A stretch of 64,000 nucleotides of DNA from an uncultured Prevotellamassilia sp. (GTDB taxonomy: Bacteria; Bacteroidota; Bacteroidia; Bacteroidales; Bacteroidaceae): contig CAKQOG010000001.1 of the NCBI GenBank assembly GCA_934255485.1, forward strand, positions 1-64,000, written 5' to 3'. Positions 8,024 to 17,143 of the stretch are shown one piece after another. How positions within the stretch are numbered: the stretch's first letter is position 1; each line of letters begins with the position of its first letter. A program made the translations under genes and the position numbers. The notes under the pieces were generated by a model. That model did no database searches, was not told the DNA's origin, and worked only from the letters and a program-made list of their open reading frames with translations.

Positions 8024-9826
8024 ATGAAAAAGTATCTAAGCATGTTTATGCTACTCATCGCTGCCTTTATGGTGGTGTCGTGTAGCGACGATGAGAGCGG
8101 ACCAACACAAGCACAAATACTGAAAGAGGCAGAGGGTATTATTACGCTTAAAGATGATATTGGCAAATGGGATGCTGCATATTTAACGCAGAAGGGTTAC
8201 TTCTGTTATGAACAGAATGCTTTTGCCAATGCAGACAATGCAAGCTCTGATGGCAAATATAGCAATTTGACCTACACGTCCGCTACTGGCGACGACATGG
8301 TTAGCTTGCTTGCCACTAAAGATGAGGCTATTCCGAGCCAAATGATAACCTCAAAAGGTATTGCATATTTCAGCTTTCCTAACGACTCTATCTTAGAGCT
8401 ACTATTCGACGATGGCAAGGAAATGACCATGATTGATAGTATAGCCTATTCAAAGAAGAATTTGCCAGCCAATGCCGAAGCCTCGTCGGATGATATGTTT
8501 AAGGCAATGTTGGCTAACACTGCATACCTTATTAATGCCAAGGCAAACGAAATGTCTAACAAGAAGCGCACCATGAGCGTATCATCGGCTGTATCAGGCA
8601 TTATGTCATTGCTAAAGTCGTATGCAAGCATCTTTGAGGAGGTATGTGGCCAAAACTATACAAATAATGCCGATCTTGTAGCAAAGATAAACAAGGCACT
8701 TGATGGCAACTACATTTTTACTGAAAATGCAAGCAAATGGTTCGATAACAACGTAGAAAATCAGGTGGTTAATACCATCTCATTATGGACAGGTAAGGCT
8801 ACTTTCAAGGTGGGAGGTTCGTCGTGCACGTTGAGCGGAACAATATGGTGTCCGGTTGGCGATTATAATGCAGTGGGTACTTATGGCATTATTTGCGACA
8901 CAACAATGGCAAACCTAACGATAGACGATGCTGAATACGTTGGCAAAGGATATCAAGGTGAGAACGATTTGAGCTTTGGTGTGGACTTCCGTGGTTTTAA
9001 GCCTAACACCACTTACTACTATAGAGCATACTATAAATTCAACGATGCCGACCATGGTGGTATAGTGCCAAAGCATGGTGACGAAAATGCACAAGTGTTC
9101 TACGATAATACTATTAAATCGTTTACAACGGGCGATAACCTTTTGGCAGTAGACGTGGTGATGTGTATTGATGTAACGGGCAGTATGTCGAGCATTATCA
9201 ACACGGTTAAGAGAAATGCTATTGGTTTTTACGACTCGTTTAAGCAAGCATGTGATGAAGAAGGTATTATTCTTACAGGACTTAATACGCAGGTAATGGC
9301 ATTCCGCGACTTGAATGTAGACTCTCCTTGGTTGCAAACGAGCGTTACCTATAACCTGCCTACGCGAACTGATGATTTTAAACTTTTTGTTAATTCGCTT
9401 TATGCTACGGGTGGTGGCGATACCCCCGAAAGCGGACTCGAAGTGCTTGATAAAGCATTCAGTAAAACCGATTGGGGACAAGATGATGGCTATCACCGCC
9501 AGGTAATAATCTTATGGACTGATGCCCCCTATCTGATAGGCGAGTATGCACAGACAACACTTGAAGATTTGTCTGCCAAATGGAATAAAATGCCTTCGGG
9601 ACGTCGCTTGATTTTGTTTGCCCCCAATGGTGATGGTGGTAATAGCAATGGCGGCAGTTGGGGTAAACTTGACAGCTGGACAAATGTAATTCACGAAGAG
9701 GACCTTACAAATGGTTTTAATAACTTCGACTACATCTTAAAGTCAATCATTGGTGAACTTACAAGTAAGAGTCCGAAGAAACAACTAAAAGGTGCTAAGA
9801 AGAACTACTTCTTCCGTCCAAACTGA
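8024..9826 (+). CDS. Surface-type lipoprotein with von Willebrand factor A domain
   Basis: A 600-residue lipoprotein. The start at 8024 gives a proper lipoprotein signal (MKKYLSMFMLLIAAFMVVSC, Cys20); the open frame extends 71 codons further upstream but those codons do not look like a signal and precede the promoter element. The residues after Cys20 are SDDES, close to the acidic lipoprotein export signal that sends Bacteroidota lipoproteins to the cell surface. The C-terminal part (about 375-570) is a vWA domain with a MIDAS motif DVTGS (Asp383, Thr385, Ser387), a GGGDTPE segment and a later TDAP strand. The middle (about 100-370) is not recognised. Metal-dependent protein binding at the surface is likely; partner unknown. 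A strong terminator follows. Confidence 0.8.
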   Translation: MKKYLSMFMLLIAAFMVVSCSDDESGPTQAQILKEAEGIITLKDDIGKWDAAYLTQKGYFCYEQNAFANADNASSDGKYSNLTYTSATGDDMVSLLATKDEAIPSQMITSKGIAYFSFPNDSILELLFDDGKEMTMIDSIAYSKKNLPANAEASSDDMFKAMLANTAYLINAKANEMSNKKRTMSVSSAVSGIMSLLKSYASIFEEVCGQNYTNNADLVAKINKALDGNYIFTENASKWFDNNVENQVVNTISLWTGKATFKVGGSSCTLSGTIWCPVGDYNAVGTYGIICDTTMANLTIDDAEYVGKGYQGENDLSFGVDFRGFKPNTTYYYRAYYKFNDADHGGIVPKHGDENAQVFYDNTIKSFTTGDNLLAVDVVMCIDVTGSMSSIINTVKRNAIGFYDSFKQACDEEGIILTGLNTQVMAFRDLNVDSPWLQTSVTYNLPTRTDDFKLFVNSLYATGGGDTPESGLEVLDKAFSKTDWGQDDGYHRQVIILWTDAPYLIGEYAQTTLEDLSAKWNKMPSGRRLILFAPNGDGGNSNGGSWGKLDSWTNVIHEEDLTNGFNNFDYILKSIIGELTSKSPKKQLKGAKKNYFFRPN

Positions 9827-9874
9827 TGTTATATTGAACGTAAAAAACGATAAGATGATAAAACTATAAATGAT

Positions 9875-9912
9875 GAGGGCATGCCAAATTTTGTGTGGCA
9901 TGCCCTCTTTTT
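9875..9912 (+). terminator. Rho-independent terminator of the vWA gene
   Basis: A 12-bp perfect stem (9875-9886 with 9896-9907, GAGGGCATGCCA) has a 9-base loop and is followed by five T residues at 9908-9912. Confidence 0.85.
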
Positions 9913-9998
9913 AGTTTGTAGATGTGTTGGGGAAAGGCGTATCGTAAAACTTTATTCTTTAGCCTATATAGCCCCTATAGTTGTGTTATATGTAGCGT

Positions 9999-10865
9999 TT
10001 ATGCTATTTTGTCTTCAATGTTTAATGGTTCTTCTTTATCTATTTTTTTTGTGGCATGCCCGTACTGAACACAAATGATAAGCACCATAAAAAGGCTTGT
10101 AATCATTGATACGTAAGTTAAGAAAGCACCAGCTACATAGCTCATTATATCCCCTAAAAACGATTGGGTAAACATTTGCATAATAGAGCTTAAATACATG
10201 GGTATATAAGCAAAGCATTGTACGATGGTAACGAGCACACCCATTACAAGGGTTGTTGAGAAAAAGCCCCACCAACACTTAAAACCTAATTTAAGAGAGT
10301 GCGTAAATGCCTCAAGTATAGGGTCGTCGGTAAGTATAAATCGAGGCTGAAAAGCCAATAGTGCAATACAGATTGCAGCAAAAACCGGAAGGGTGGCAAT
10401 CAGTGTAAGTTTGCTCAGAAGCGCCAACAAAACCATGATAATGCCACAGACAATAATAAAAAGAAATCCTACAATAGATGATAGGAATAGTTTGAACATA
10501 TTAGCTCTCATTGCTTTCCACATACTGCTGTTGCTCGTTTTTTGCAGATTGTTTTTGTTGATAACAGTTTCTTTAATCAGCGCATAGAAAAACGAATAAG
10601 CAAAGAATGCACTGATAAGTGAAACTGCATAGCAGAGACCAATCTTTACCATGTCTTCTATTGCCACACTGCTACCAGCGTATGGGGAATTTGTAAACTT
10701 CAAAACTGCCTGTAAGAGGTAGCCTTGTATGATGCAAAATGGCAAGATAAAAAGTAATGATTGCTTGAAAAATGGTGTGGCGTATGCTTTTGTCCAATCA
10801 ATGCAAAAGTTGAATTTATCACTGAAAGAGCGTTTTTCGTAAAGGTTGCAGGTGAATGTTTGCAT
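9999..10865 (-). CDS. Hypothetical integral membrane protein, six predicted helices
   Basis: An unrecognised 288-residue membrane protein. Six hydrophobic segments can be seen, among them LLFILPFCIIQGYLLQAVL, LFLSSIVGFLFIIVCGIIMV and a last helix near LFMVLIICVQYG, ending in a charged tail (KKIDKEEPLNIEDKIA). The start at 10865 (MQTFTCNLYEKRSF) is preferred over the longer frame, whose first 16 codons overlap the terminator of the neighbouring operon and look non-coding. The fold resembles multi-helix inner-membrane proteins of unknown function common in Bacteroidales. It stands alone: the neighbouring acd operon on the same strand ends at 10993 behind a terminator. Confidence 0.7.
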   Translation of the reverse strand: MQTFTCNLYEKRSFSDKFNFCIDWTKAYATPFFKQSLLFILPFCIIQGYLLQAVLKFTNSPYAGSSVAIEDMVKIGLCYAVSLISAFFAYSFFYALIKETVINKNNLQKTSNSSMWKAMRANMFKLFLSSIVGFLFIIVCGIIMVLLALLSKLTLIATLPVFAAICIALLAFQPRFILTDDPILEAFTHSLKLGFKCWWGFFSTTLVMGVLVTIVQCFAYIPMYLSSIMQMFTQSFLGDIMSYVAGAFLTYVSMITSLFMVLIICVQYGHATKKIDKEEPLNIEDKIA

Positions 10866-10895
10866 AAAATCTTTATGGTTTTGATTAATTGTTAG

Positions 10896-10956
10896 AATAA
10901 AAAAGAGGAACAAGGGATGAACATATCTTTAAATATATTGTTTATACCTTGTTCCT
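10896..10956 (-). terminator. Terminator of the etfB-etfA-acd operon
   Basis: AGGAACAAGG (10906-10915) pairs with CCTTGTTCCT (10947-10956) over 10 bp with a 31-base loop. On the reverse strand the stem is followed by a T-rich run (complement of 10896-10904), fitting a terminator for the operon ending at 10993. Confidence 0.6.
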
Positions 10957-10992
10957 TACAATAGTTATATTTCTTATGGGTAAGCTATAACC

Positions 10993-12702
10993 TTACTCGG
11001 CAACATAGTTTGCAATGTCTTCAACATTGAGGTTTATTACAAAAGTGTAGTGCTTAGCCACTTCAGCTTCAACAAAGTTGGCATAAACATGTGCACTCTT
11101 GCTAAAGAGTTCAGCATTAGCTGTGGCATTGTGAAGCAATAGGTGAAGCATTATTACATCGGCTGCCATCTCCATGAGGTGGCGTGCGCAAAGGTCGTGA
11201 TAAGCTTGATCACCAGTCTCTTTAACGCGTGCTACAGCCTCCTCAAACTTGTCGGCCATAGCCTTGGCGCGTGCCTGCAACGGACGCATGGCTTCGCTTA
11301 CTTCGGCTTGTTCAAACTCACGCATTTGTGACAGGTAAGAGCCATTAGTTACGTAGCGAATGGCAGCAACTACCTGCAATTGTGTGGTTCCCTCGTAGAT
11401 GCTTGTAATACGTGCATCGCGATAGTAGCGTTGTATAGGATATTCCATCATGAAGCCCGAACCACCATGAATTTGCAGTGCATCATAAGTGTTTTGGTTG
11501 CAATACTCTGAGTTCATACCCTTTGCCAATGGGGTGAGCGAGTCGGCAAGTTTGGCATAAGTCTTTTGTTCCTTACGTTCTTCGGGAGTGAGTTTGCGCT
11601 CGCGAGCAATGTCGTCGAGGGCTTTGTATATATCAACGTAGCGTGAGCATTGATAAAGCAATGCACGACCTGCGTCGAGTTTAGCTTTCATCAAAGCCAA
11701 CATGTCGTATACAGCTGGGAAGTTGATAATAGCTTTGCCAAATTGCTCGCGGTCGCGTGCATAGGCAAGGCCCTCGTTGTAGGCAGCTTGTGAGATACCA
11801 ACACTTTGGGCTGCAATGCCAAGGCGCGCACCATTCATCAATGCCATTACGTATTTGATAAGACCAAGTTTGCGGTCGCCACAAAGTTCTGCATGAGCAT
11901 TTTTGTATACAAGTTCGCAAGTGGGGCTACCATGAATGCCCAACTTGTTTTCGATGCGGCGCACATTCACACCACCTTGGCGCTTGTCGTAGATAAACAT
12001 AGATAAGCCACGACCATCGGTAGTACCCTCTTCAGAGCGTGCAAGCACAAGGTGAAGGTCGGCATCGCCGTTGGTAATAAAGCGTTTCACACCATTAAGC
12101 AACCAGCAACCTTCTTCTTCAGAGTAAGTAGCTTTGAGCATTACGTGCTGAAGGTCAGAGCCAGCATCAGGCTCAGTGAGGTCCATTGACATGGTTTCGC
12201 CCGCACAGATGCGAGGAATAAAGCGGCTATGTTGGTCTTCATTGCCAAACTCATAGAGGGTTTCTATACAGTCTTGAAGACTCCAGATGTTGCCAAATCC
12301 AGCATCGCTTGCAGCCACCAACTCAGCACACATGGTGTAAGGAGTGATAGGAAAGTTAAGTCCACCAAAGCGGCGGGGCATAGTCATACCATTAAGACCA
12401 GCCTTTACCATAGCGTCGAGGTTAGCTGCTGTTCCGCTTGCATAGTGCACACGATCGCCCTCGTGGTGTGGACCTTCAATATCTACACCTTCGGCATTGT
12501 CGGCAATAGTGGTTCCAGCAAGTTCGCCTGCTATGTCGAGCACGCGTTCATAGTTGTCCATTGCATCGTCAAAGTCGATAGGTGCGTAGTCAAATTCGTC
12601 TTTGTCGCGGAAGTTGCGTTCTTTAAGTTCCACGATATGCTTCATGAGCGGATGGTTCAGCTCGAAGCGCAATTCTGGATGATCAGTATAATTGTTTGCC
12701 AT
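10993..12702 (-). CDS. Acyl-CoA dehydrogenase (long form with C-terminal extension)
   Basis: A FAD-dependent acyl-CoA dehydrogenase of 569 residues that oxidises acyl-CoA to 2-enoyl-CoA and passes electrons to ETF. It shows the family segments LTEPDAGSDL and GIHGSPTCELV, and ARITSIYEGTTQ, where the Glu of YEGT is the usual catalytic base of the short-chain group. About 110 residues follow the standard core, matching the subfamily with an AcdC-type C-terminal extension. The start at 12702 (MANNYTDHPE) is chosen because it lies just after the etfA stop (12707), while the longer frame overlaps etfA by 44 bases. It is third in an etfB-etfA-acd operon. The short- or branched-chain substrate cannot be told from the sequence. 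Butyryl-CoA/crotonyl-CoA conversion is one possibility. Confidence 0.88.
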   Translation of the reverse strand: MANNYTDHPELRFELNHPLMKHIVELKERNFRDKDEFDYAPIDFDDAMDNYERVLDIAGELAGTTIADNAEGVDIEGPHHEGDRVHYASGTAANLDAMVKAGLNGMTMPRRFGGLNFPITPYTMCAELVAASDAGFGNIWSLQDCIETLYEFGNEDQHSRFIPRICAGETMSMDLTEPDAGSDLQHVMLKATYSEEEGCWLLNGVKRFITNGDADLHLVLARSEEGTTDGRGLSMFIYDKRQGGVNVRRIENKLGIHGSPTCELVYKNAHAELCGDRKLGLIKYVMALMNGARLGIAAQSVGISQAAYNEGLAYARDREQFGKAIINFPAVYDMLALMKAKLDAGRALLYQCSRYVDIYKALDDIARERKLTPEERKEQKTYAKLADSLTPLAKGMNSEYCNQNTYDALQIHGGSGFMMEYPIQRYYRDARITSIYEGTTQLQVVAAIRYVTNGSYLSQMREFEQAEVSEAMRPLQARAKAMADKFEEAVARVKETGDQAYHDLCARHLMEMAADVIMLHLLLHNATANAELFSKSAHVYANFVEAEVAKHYTFVINLNVEDIANYVAE

Positions 12703-12706
12703 TTGT

Positions 12707-13729
12707 TTACTTACTATTACTCTTGTAGTACTTAATGAGTTTATGAACAACCTCTTCGACTGAACCTGTAATGATGTAGTCGGCTATTTGGTTGATAGGT
12801 GCGTTGGGATCGGTATTGATAGAGATAATAATGCCGCTCTCTTTCATACCAGCCACATGTTGTATGGCACCGCTAATGCCACAAGCAATGTATACCTTGG
12901 GGCGTACGGTAACCCCCGTTTGACCTATTTGTAAGTCGTGTTCGCAGAAGCCTGCATCAACGGCAGCACGGCTTGCTCCCACTTCGCCATGAAGCTCGTG
13001 AGCAAGTTTGCGCAGAAGGTCAAAGCCTTCTTTAGAGCCAACACCATAGCCACCAGCTACGATGATAGGTGCACTCTTAAGGTTGTTAGATGCTTTTTCA
13101 ACGTGGCGTTCAAGTACTTTTACAACATAGTCGGTTGAAGGAACAAACTTTGCCACATCCTCATAAACTACCTCACCATTGTAGTTGTCGCTCACTTTTT
13201 CGGCTTTCATAACGCCAGAGCGTACGGTAGCCATTTGTGGACGATGGTCGGGGTTTACAATGGTTGCAACAATGTTACCGCCAAAGGCAGGGCGAATTTG
13301 GTAGAGCAGATTGTCGTAGTGCTTTTTGTTCTTCTTGTCATCAAAATCGCCAATCTCAAGTGCAGTGCAGTCGGCTGTAAGTCCGCTTGTGAGCGATGAT
13401 GACACGCGTGGACCGAGGTCGCGACCTATAACAGTGGCTCCCATCAAGCATATTTGTGGTTTTTCTTGCTTAAAGAGATTAACCAGAATGCTTGTATGTG
13501 GCTTTGATGTGTATGGGAACAAGCCCTCGGCATCAAAAACATGAAGTTTGTCTACCCCATAAGACAAAATTTCTTTCTCAACCTTGCCTTTAATGCCTGT
13601 GCCAGCAACAATGGCTTCGAGAGAGACCCCCAGTTTGTTGGCCAATTTGCGGCCTTTTGTGAGTAGTTCAAACGATACTTCCTCAACAGTAGTTTTATCT
13701 ATTTCGCAATATACGAATACGTTGTTCAT
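12707..13729 (-). CDS. etfA: Electron transfer flavoprotein alpha subunit
   Basis: A 340-residue ETF alpha subunit, which binds FAD and forms a heterodimer with EtfB to carry electrons from the adjacent acyl-CoA dehydrogenase. The C-terminal FAD domain is clear: VAGGYGVGSKEGF, GASRAAVDAGF, QIGQTGVTVRPKVY and GISGAIQHVAGM, then NTDPNAPI. The N-terminal Rossmann-like half (about 1-200) carries the subunit contact. The stop falls 4 bases before the acd start, and etfB lies 18 bases upstream, so the three genes form one operon. Whether the complex bifurcates electrons cannot be decided by reading. Confidence 0.93.
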   Translation of the reverse strand: MNNVFVYCEIDKTTVEEVSFELLTKGRKLANKLGVSLEAIVAGTGIKGKVEKEILSYGVDKLHVFDAEGLFPYTSKPHTSILVNLFKQEKPQICLMGATVIGRDLGPRVSSSLTSGLTADCTALEIGDFDDKKNKKHYDNLLYQIRPAFGGNIVATIVNPDHRPQMATVRSGVMKAEKVSDNYNGEVVYEDVAKFVPSTDYVVKVLERHVEKASNNLKSAPIIVAGGYGVGSKEGFDLLRKLAHELHGEVGASRAAVDAGFCEHDLQIGQTGVTVRPKVYIACGISGAIQHVAGMKESGIIISINTDPNAPINQIADYIITGSVEEVVHKLIKYYKSNSK

Positions 13730-13747
13730 AACAAGTGTGTTTGTTGT

Positions 13748-14623
13748 TTAACCAATGGTATGACTTTCTAACAACTCTTTTATTAGGCTTTCAACATCAG
13801 CATCCGAACCCGTGAGTTGTTTGCTCTCTTTAGCTTTGAAAACAATGTTTTGCACGGCTTTTACCTTGGTGGGCGAACCTGCTAAACCGCATTGTTGCAA
13901 GTCACCATCAACATCTGCCACACTCCATTGCGCAATGGTAAGGTAAGGTTTTTTGTTGTATTCCTCAGCATAAGGTAGCGAGCCATCGGTAGGACGCTCC
14001 ATTGGTGCAGAGGCACGTTTATATTTCATTACCAACTTGGCATTGCGTGGTCGACATGGTGCAGCATTTCCATTAACTGTTAGCAATATGGGCATGGGAG
14101 CCTCTACGCGCTCCATACCACCATCAATGTGGCGAGTTACAATCACTTTACCATCTTTAACTTCGTCTACGCTTGTAACGTAAGTTACTTGGTTAAGGTC
14201 GAGCTTTTGTGCAACTTGTGGACCCACTTGCGCTGTATCGCCATCAATAGCTTGGCGTCCGCCCAATACAATGTCAGGCACACCGATTTTCTTGATAGCT
14301 TGTGCCAATGCATAGCTTGTAGCTAACGTATCAGCACCAGCAAAGGCACGATCGGTTAGCAAATATCCACCATCAGCACCACGATATAGTCCTTCGCGTA
14401 TTACCTCAGTGGCACGGGGAGGACCCATGGTAAGGATATGTACAGTTGAACCAGGGTTCTGCTCCTTTAAACGAAGAGCTTGTTCGAGTGCATTTAAGTC
14501 TTCAGGATTGAAGATTGCTGGCAATGCGGCACGATTAACGGTGCCTTCGGGTGTCATGGCATCTTTACCTACATTGCGAGTATCAGGCACTTGCTTTGCA
14601 AGTACTACAATTTTCAAACTCAT
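13748..14623 (-). CDS. etfB: Electron transfer flavoprotein beta subunit
   Basis: A 291-residue ETF beta subunit. It begins MSLKIVVLAKQVPDT, the typical first strand, and carries NPEDLNALEQALRLKE, the GPPRATEVIREGLYRGAD loop and GGRQAIDGDTAQVGP, all normal for the AMP/FAD-binding beta subunit. Length is slightly above the common 250-260 residues because of a C-terminal extension ending KELLESHTIG. It is first in the etfB-etfA-acd operon. A TAnnTTTG element lies on the reverse strand at 14692-14699, about 70 bases upstream of the start. Confidence 0.93.
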   Translation of the reverse strand: MSLKIVVLAKQVPDTRNVGKDAMTPEGTVNRAALPAIFNPEDLNALEQALRLKEQNPGSTVHILTMGPPRATEVIREGLYRGADGGYLLTDRAFAGADTLATSYALAQAIKKIGVPDIVLGGRQAIDGDTAQVGPQVAQKLDLNQVTYVTSVDEVKDGKVIVTRHIDGGMERVEAPMPILLTVNGNAAPCRPRNAKLVMKYKRASAPMERPTDGSLPYAEEYNKKPYLTIAQWSVADVDGDLQQCGLAGSPTKVKAVQNIVFKAKESKQLTGSDADVESLIKELLESHTIG

Positions 14624-14691
14624 ATTTTTATATTAAGTATGTATATATTTTAAGGTTTCTTTCCTTTATGTTTCAACATTGCAATATAGGG

Positions 14692-14699
14692 CAAATTTA
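14692..14699 (-). promoter_or_regulatory. -7 element for etfB operon
   Basis: The reverse strand reads TAAATTTG, matching TAnnTTTG. No clear TTTG was seen 19-21 bases further upstream. Confidence 0.45.
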
Positions 14700-14754
14700 C
14701 TGTTTTCAATTTATCATGCCAAGTAAACTTTACGTTTTTTCAGATAAAAACCAC

Positions 14755-14762
14755 TAACTTTG
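14755..14762 (+). promoter_or_regulatory. -7 element for folA
   Basis: TAACTTTG lies 28 bases before the folA ATG at 14791, giving a short untranslated leader of about 20 bases. It supports 14791 rather than the upstream TTG at 14785. Confidence 0.55.
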
Positions 14763-14790
14763 CAAATCAAAATAAATATAACTATTGTTT

Positions 14791-15282
14791 ATGAAACTTT
14801 CTATTATCTGTGCACTTACGCAGAATGGTGCTATAGGCAACAAGGGTGGATTGCTCTACTATCTGCCAGCAGACTTAAAGCATTTTAAACAACTCACAAC
14901 GGGACATACCATTTTGATGGGACGCAAAACGTTTGAGTCGCTACCCAAAGGAGCTTTACCCAATCGTCGCAATGTAGTGGTGACACGACAAGAAAATTAT
15001 GTAGCTCCAAGCATTGAAGTATTTCATTCTATTGACGATGCGTTACGCGCATGCCAAGCAGATGAGGAAGTGTTTGTTATCGGTGGTGAGAGCGTTTATG
15101 AGGCTGCTTTGCCACTTGCACAACGCTTGTGCCTTACGCACATAGAGGCTGTGCCGACAGAGGCAGACACGTTTTTCCCAACATACAATCCAAACGAATG
15201 GACCGAAGTGTGGCGTGAGCATCATGATGCAGATGAGAAGAATAAACTTGCTTATGATTTTGTAAACTATATAAGAAAATGA
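14791..15282 (+). CDS. folA: Dihydrofolate reductase
   Basis: A 163-residue dihydrofolate reductase that reduces dihydrofolate to tetrahydrofolate with NADPH. Seen motifs are MKLSIICALTQNGAIGNKGGL (shown here only as the N-terminal strand and Met20-type loop), LKHFKQLTTGHTILMGRKTFESLP for the substrate and cofactor region, VVVTRQ, and EEVFVIGGESVYEAAL in the C-terminal half. Length is typical of chromosomal DHFR. Its TGA stop overlaps the ATG of the next gene (ATGA), indicating translational coupling to the 5'-nucleotidase. Confidence 0.93.
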   Translation: MKLSIICALTQNGAIGNKGGLLYYLPADLKHFKQLTTGHTILMGRKTFESLPKGALPNRRNVVVTRQENYVAPSIEVFHSIDDALRACQADEEVFVIGGESVYEAALPLAQRLCLTHIEAVPTEADTFFPTYNPNEWTEVWREHHDADEKNKLAYDFVNYIRK

Positions 15283-17003
15283 AACGTATAACACTCTTTT
15301 TATGCGCTTTGTCTTTGACATTTATAGCATTTGCGCAACAACGCAATGTGAAAATATCATTGCTCGAAACCAGTGATGTTCATGGCAACTACCTTCCTTA
15401 CGACTTTATCAATGGAAAAGCAGGGAAGGGTAGCTTGGCACGTATATATACGTATGTAAAGCAGCTACGCCAAACTCATGGTAACGATCATGTGGTACTA
15501 CTTGACAATGGAGATATCTTGCAAGGGCAGCCTACAGCCTACTATTACAATTATATGGATACCACGTCAAAGCATCTATGTGCAGAGATGATGAACTACA
15601 TGCAATATGATGTAGCCACTATAGGAAACCACGATGTAGAGACAGGACATGCTGTTTACGACCGTTGGGTTAGCCAATGCAATTTCCCCATGCTTGGTGC
15701 TAATGTGATAGAAACAAAAACAGGTAAGAGCTATTGGAAACCCTACACCATTATAGAACGTCAAGGCGTAAGAATAGCAGTATTAGGTATGATAACTCCT
15801 GGCATACCCATGTGGTTGCCAGAGAACCTATGGAGTGGACTGCGTTTTGATGATATGCTGCAAGTGGCACGCAAGTATATGCCCGAAATGCGTAAGAATG
15901 CTGATGTAGTAGTGGGACTTTTCCACTCTGGAGTAGGTAAGGATAAAGGCACACCTCAAGGGGCTGAGAATGCATCGGTGGCTGTAGCGCAACAAGTGCC
16001 AGGATTTGATGTAGTGTTCTGTGGTCATGACCATCGTCGCGCATTACGCAAGGTTGTGAATACAGTTGGTGATACAGTGTGGGTTCTTAATCCTGCTGCT
16101 CAAGCCGAAGCTGTGGCTCAAGCCAATGTGACGCTCACGCTTAATGGCAAGAAAGTGGTGAAGAAACAAGTGGTGGGTAAGGTTGTAGATATTGATTCCT
16201 TAGCCCCAGATGCAGACCTGCTAAAACATTTTAAAGCACAAGCTGATACGGTAAAAGCCTTTACTTCAGAGGTGATAGGTTACAATGAAAACGATATGCA
16301 AACCACCCCTGCATTCTTTGGACCGTCTGCGTTTATTGATTTTATTCATTCTATGCAATTGTCTATTTCAAACGCTGATATATCATTTGCTGCTCCATTA
16401 GCACTCGATGCTTCTATCCCCGAAGGACCTATTCATGTGCGCGATATGTTTAACCTTTATCGTTATGAAAACCTTCTTTATGTAATGAACCTTACAGGGC
16501 AAGAGGTAAAAGATTATTTGGAGTATTCTTATGCGCATTGGACTAATCAGATGAAGTCAAAAGACGATCACTTAATGCTCTTTCGCCCAAATGCAGAGAG
16601 TATAAAGGATGCTTGGCAACGTATGCAGTATCCAAGTTACAACTTCGATTCTGCAGCTGGCATTTGCTATACGGTAGACCTTTCTAAACCTGCAGGACAA
16701 AAGATAACGATTACGCAAATGGCTGATGGTAAACCATTTTCGCTGACTGCAACTTATCGTTGTGCGGTTAATTCATATCGTGGAAATGGCGGTGGTGGTC
16801 TTCTTACAGATGGTGCGCACATACCAAGCGGTGAACTCTCCAAGCGTATTGTATGGACTACTGAAAAGGACTTGCGCTATTATCTAATGCTTGGCATACG
16901 CGAGATGGGAACGATAGCTCCACAGCCTCTTAACCAATGGAAGTTTATTCCTGAAGATTGGGCAGCCGCTGGCAAAGTAAAGGACGAGCCTTTAATGAAA
17001 TAG
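15279..17003 (+). CDS. Periplasmic 5'-nucleotidase / 2',3'-cyclic phosphodiesterase family
   Basis: A secreted metallophosphoesterase of the UshA/CpdB family (574 residues) that dephosphorylates nucleotides. A signal peptide (MKRITLFLCALSLTFIAFAQ) is followed by the dimetal phosphatase domain with SDVHGN (Asp33, His35), DNGDILQG, IGNHDVETG and FCGHDHRR. After about residue 340 comes the 5'-nucleotidase C-terminal domain, with NSYRGNGGGG in its substrate pocket. Its ATG overlaps the folA stop by four bases, so the two are translated from one message. It ends before a strong bidirectional hairpin. Whether it prefers 5'-nucleotides or 2',3'-cyclic nucleotides cannot be told from the motifs. Confidence 0.88.
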   Translation: MKRITLFLCALSLTFIAFAQQRNVKISLLETSDVHGNYLPYDFINGKAGKGSLARIYTYVKQLRQTHGNDHVVLLDNGDILQGQPTAYYYNYMDTTSKHLCAEMMNYMQYDVATIGNHDVETGHAVYDRWVSQCNFPMLGANVIETKTGKSYWKPYTIIERQGVRIAVLGMITPGIPMWLPENLWSGLRFDDMLQVARKYMPEMRKNADVVVGLFHSGVGKDKGTPQGAENASVAVAQQVPGFDVVFCGHDHRRALRKVVNTVGDTVWVLNPAAQAEAVAQANVTLTLNGKKVVKKQVVGKVVDIDSLAPDADLLKHFKAQADTVKAFTSEVIGYNENDMQTTPAFFGPSAFIDFIHSMQLSISNADISFAAPLALDASIPEGPIHVRDMFNLYRYENLLYVMNLTGQEVKDYLEYSYAHWTNQMKSKDDHLMLFRPNAESIKDAWQRMQYPSYNFDSAAGICYTVDLSKPAGQKITITQMADGKPFSLTATYRCAVNSYRGNGGGGLLTDGAHIPSGELSKRIVWTTEKDLRYYLMLGIREMGTIAPQPLNQWKFIPEDWAAAGKVKDEPLMK

Positions 17004-17086
17004 TAATATTTCGACGTATAATAAAGGAGTGAACTACATGTTTGCTTATTTGAACAATATAGATTATACTCCCCTCTATAGATGAT

Positions 17087-17138
17087 AAAGGTGAGATGAA
17101 AATATCACAATACATGATATATTCATCTCACCTTTTTT
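17087..17138. terminator. Bidirectional terminator between nucleotidase and glycosyltransferase genes
   Basis: A 14-bp perfect stem (17087-17100 with 17122-17135) plus an inner 6-bp stem (17102-17107 with 17115-17120), followed by T at 17133-17138. It lies between convergent genes and can serve both. Confidence 0.85.
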
Positions 17139-17143
17139 GTAAT

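Noticed and set aside
8915..9496. 193-residue reverse-strand frame inside the vWA gene
   Set aside because: Antisense shadow with no domain, signal or promoter, and the forward gene is well supported.
12229..12735. 168-residue forward frame opposite the acyl-CoA dehydrogenase
   Set aside because: Antisense to a clear enzyme gene, with cysteine/histidine-rich composition typical of shadows.
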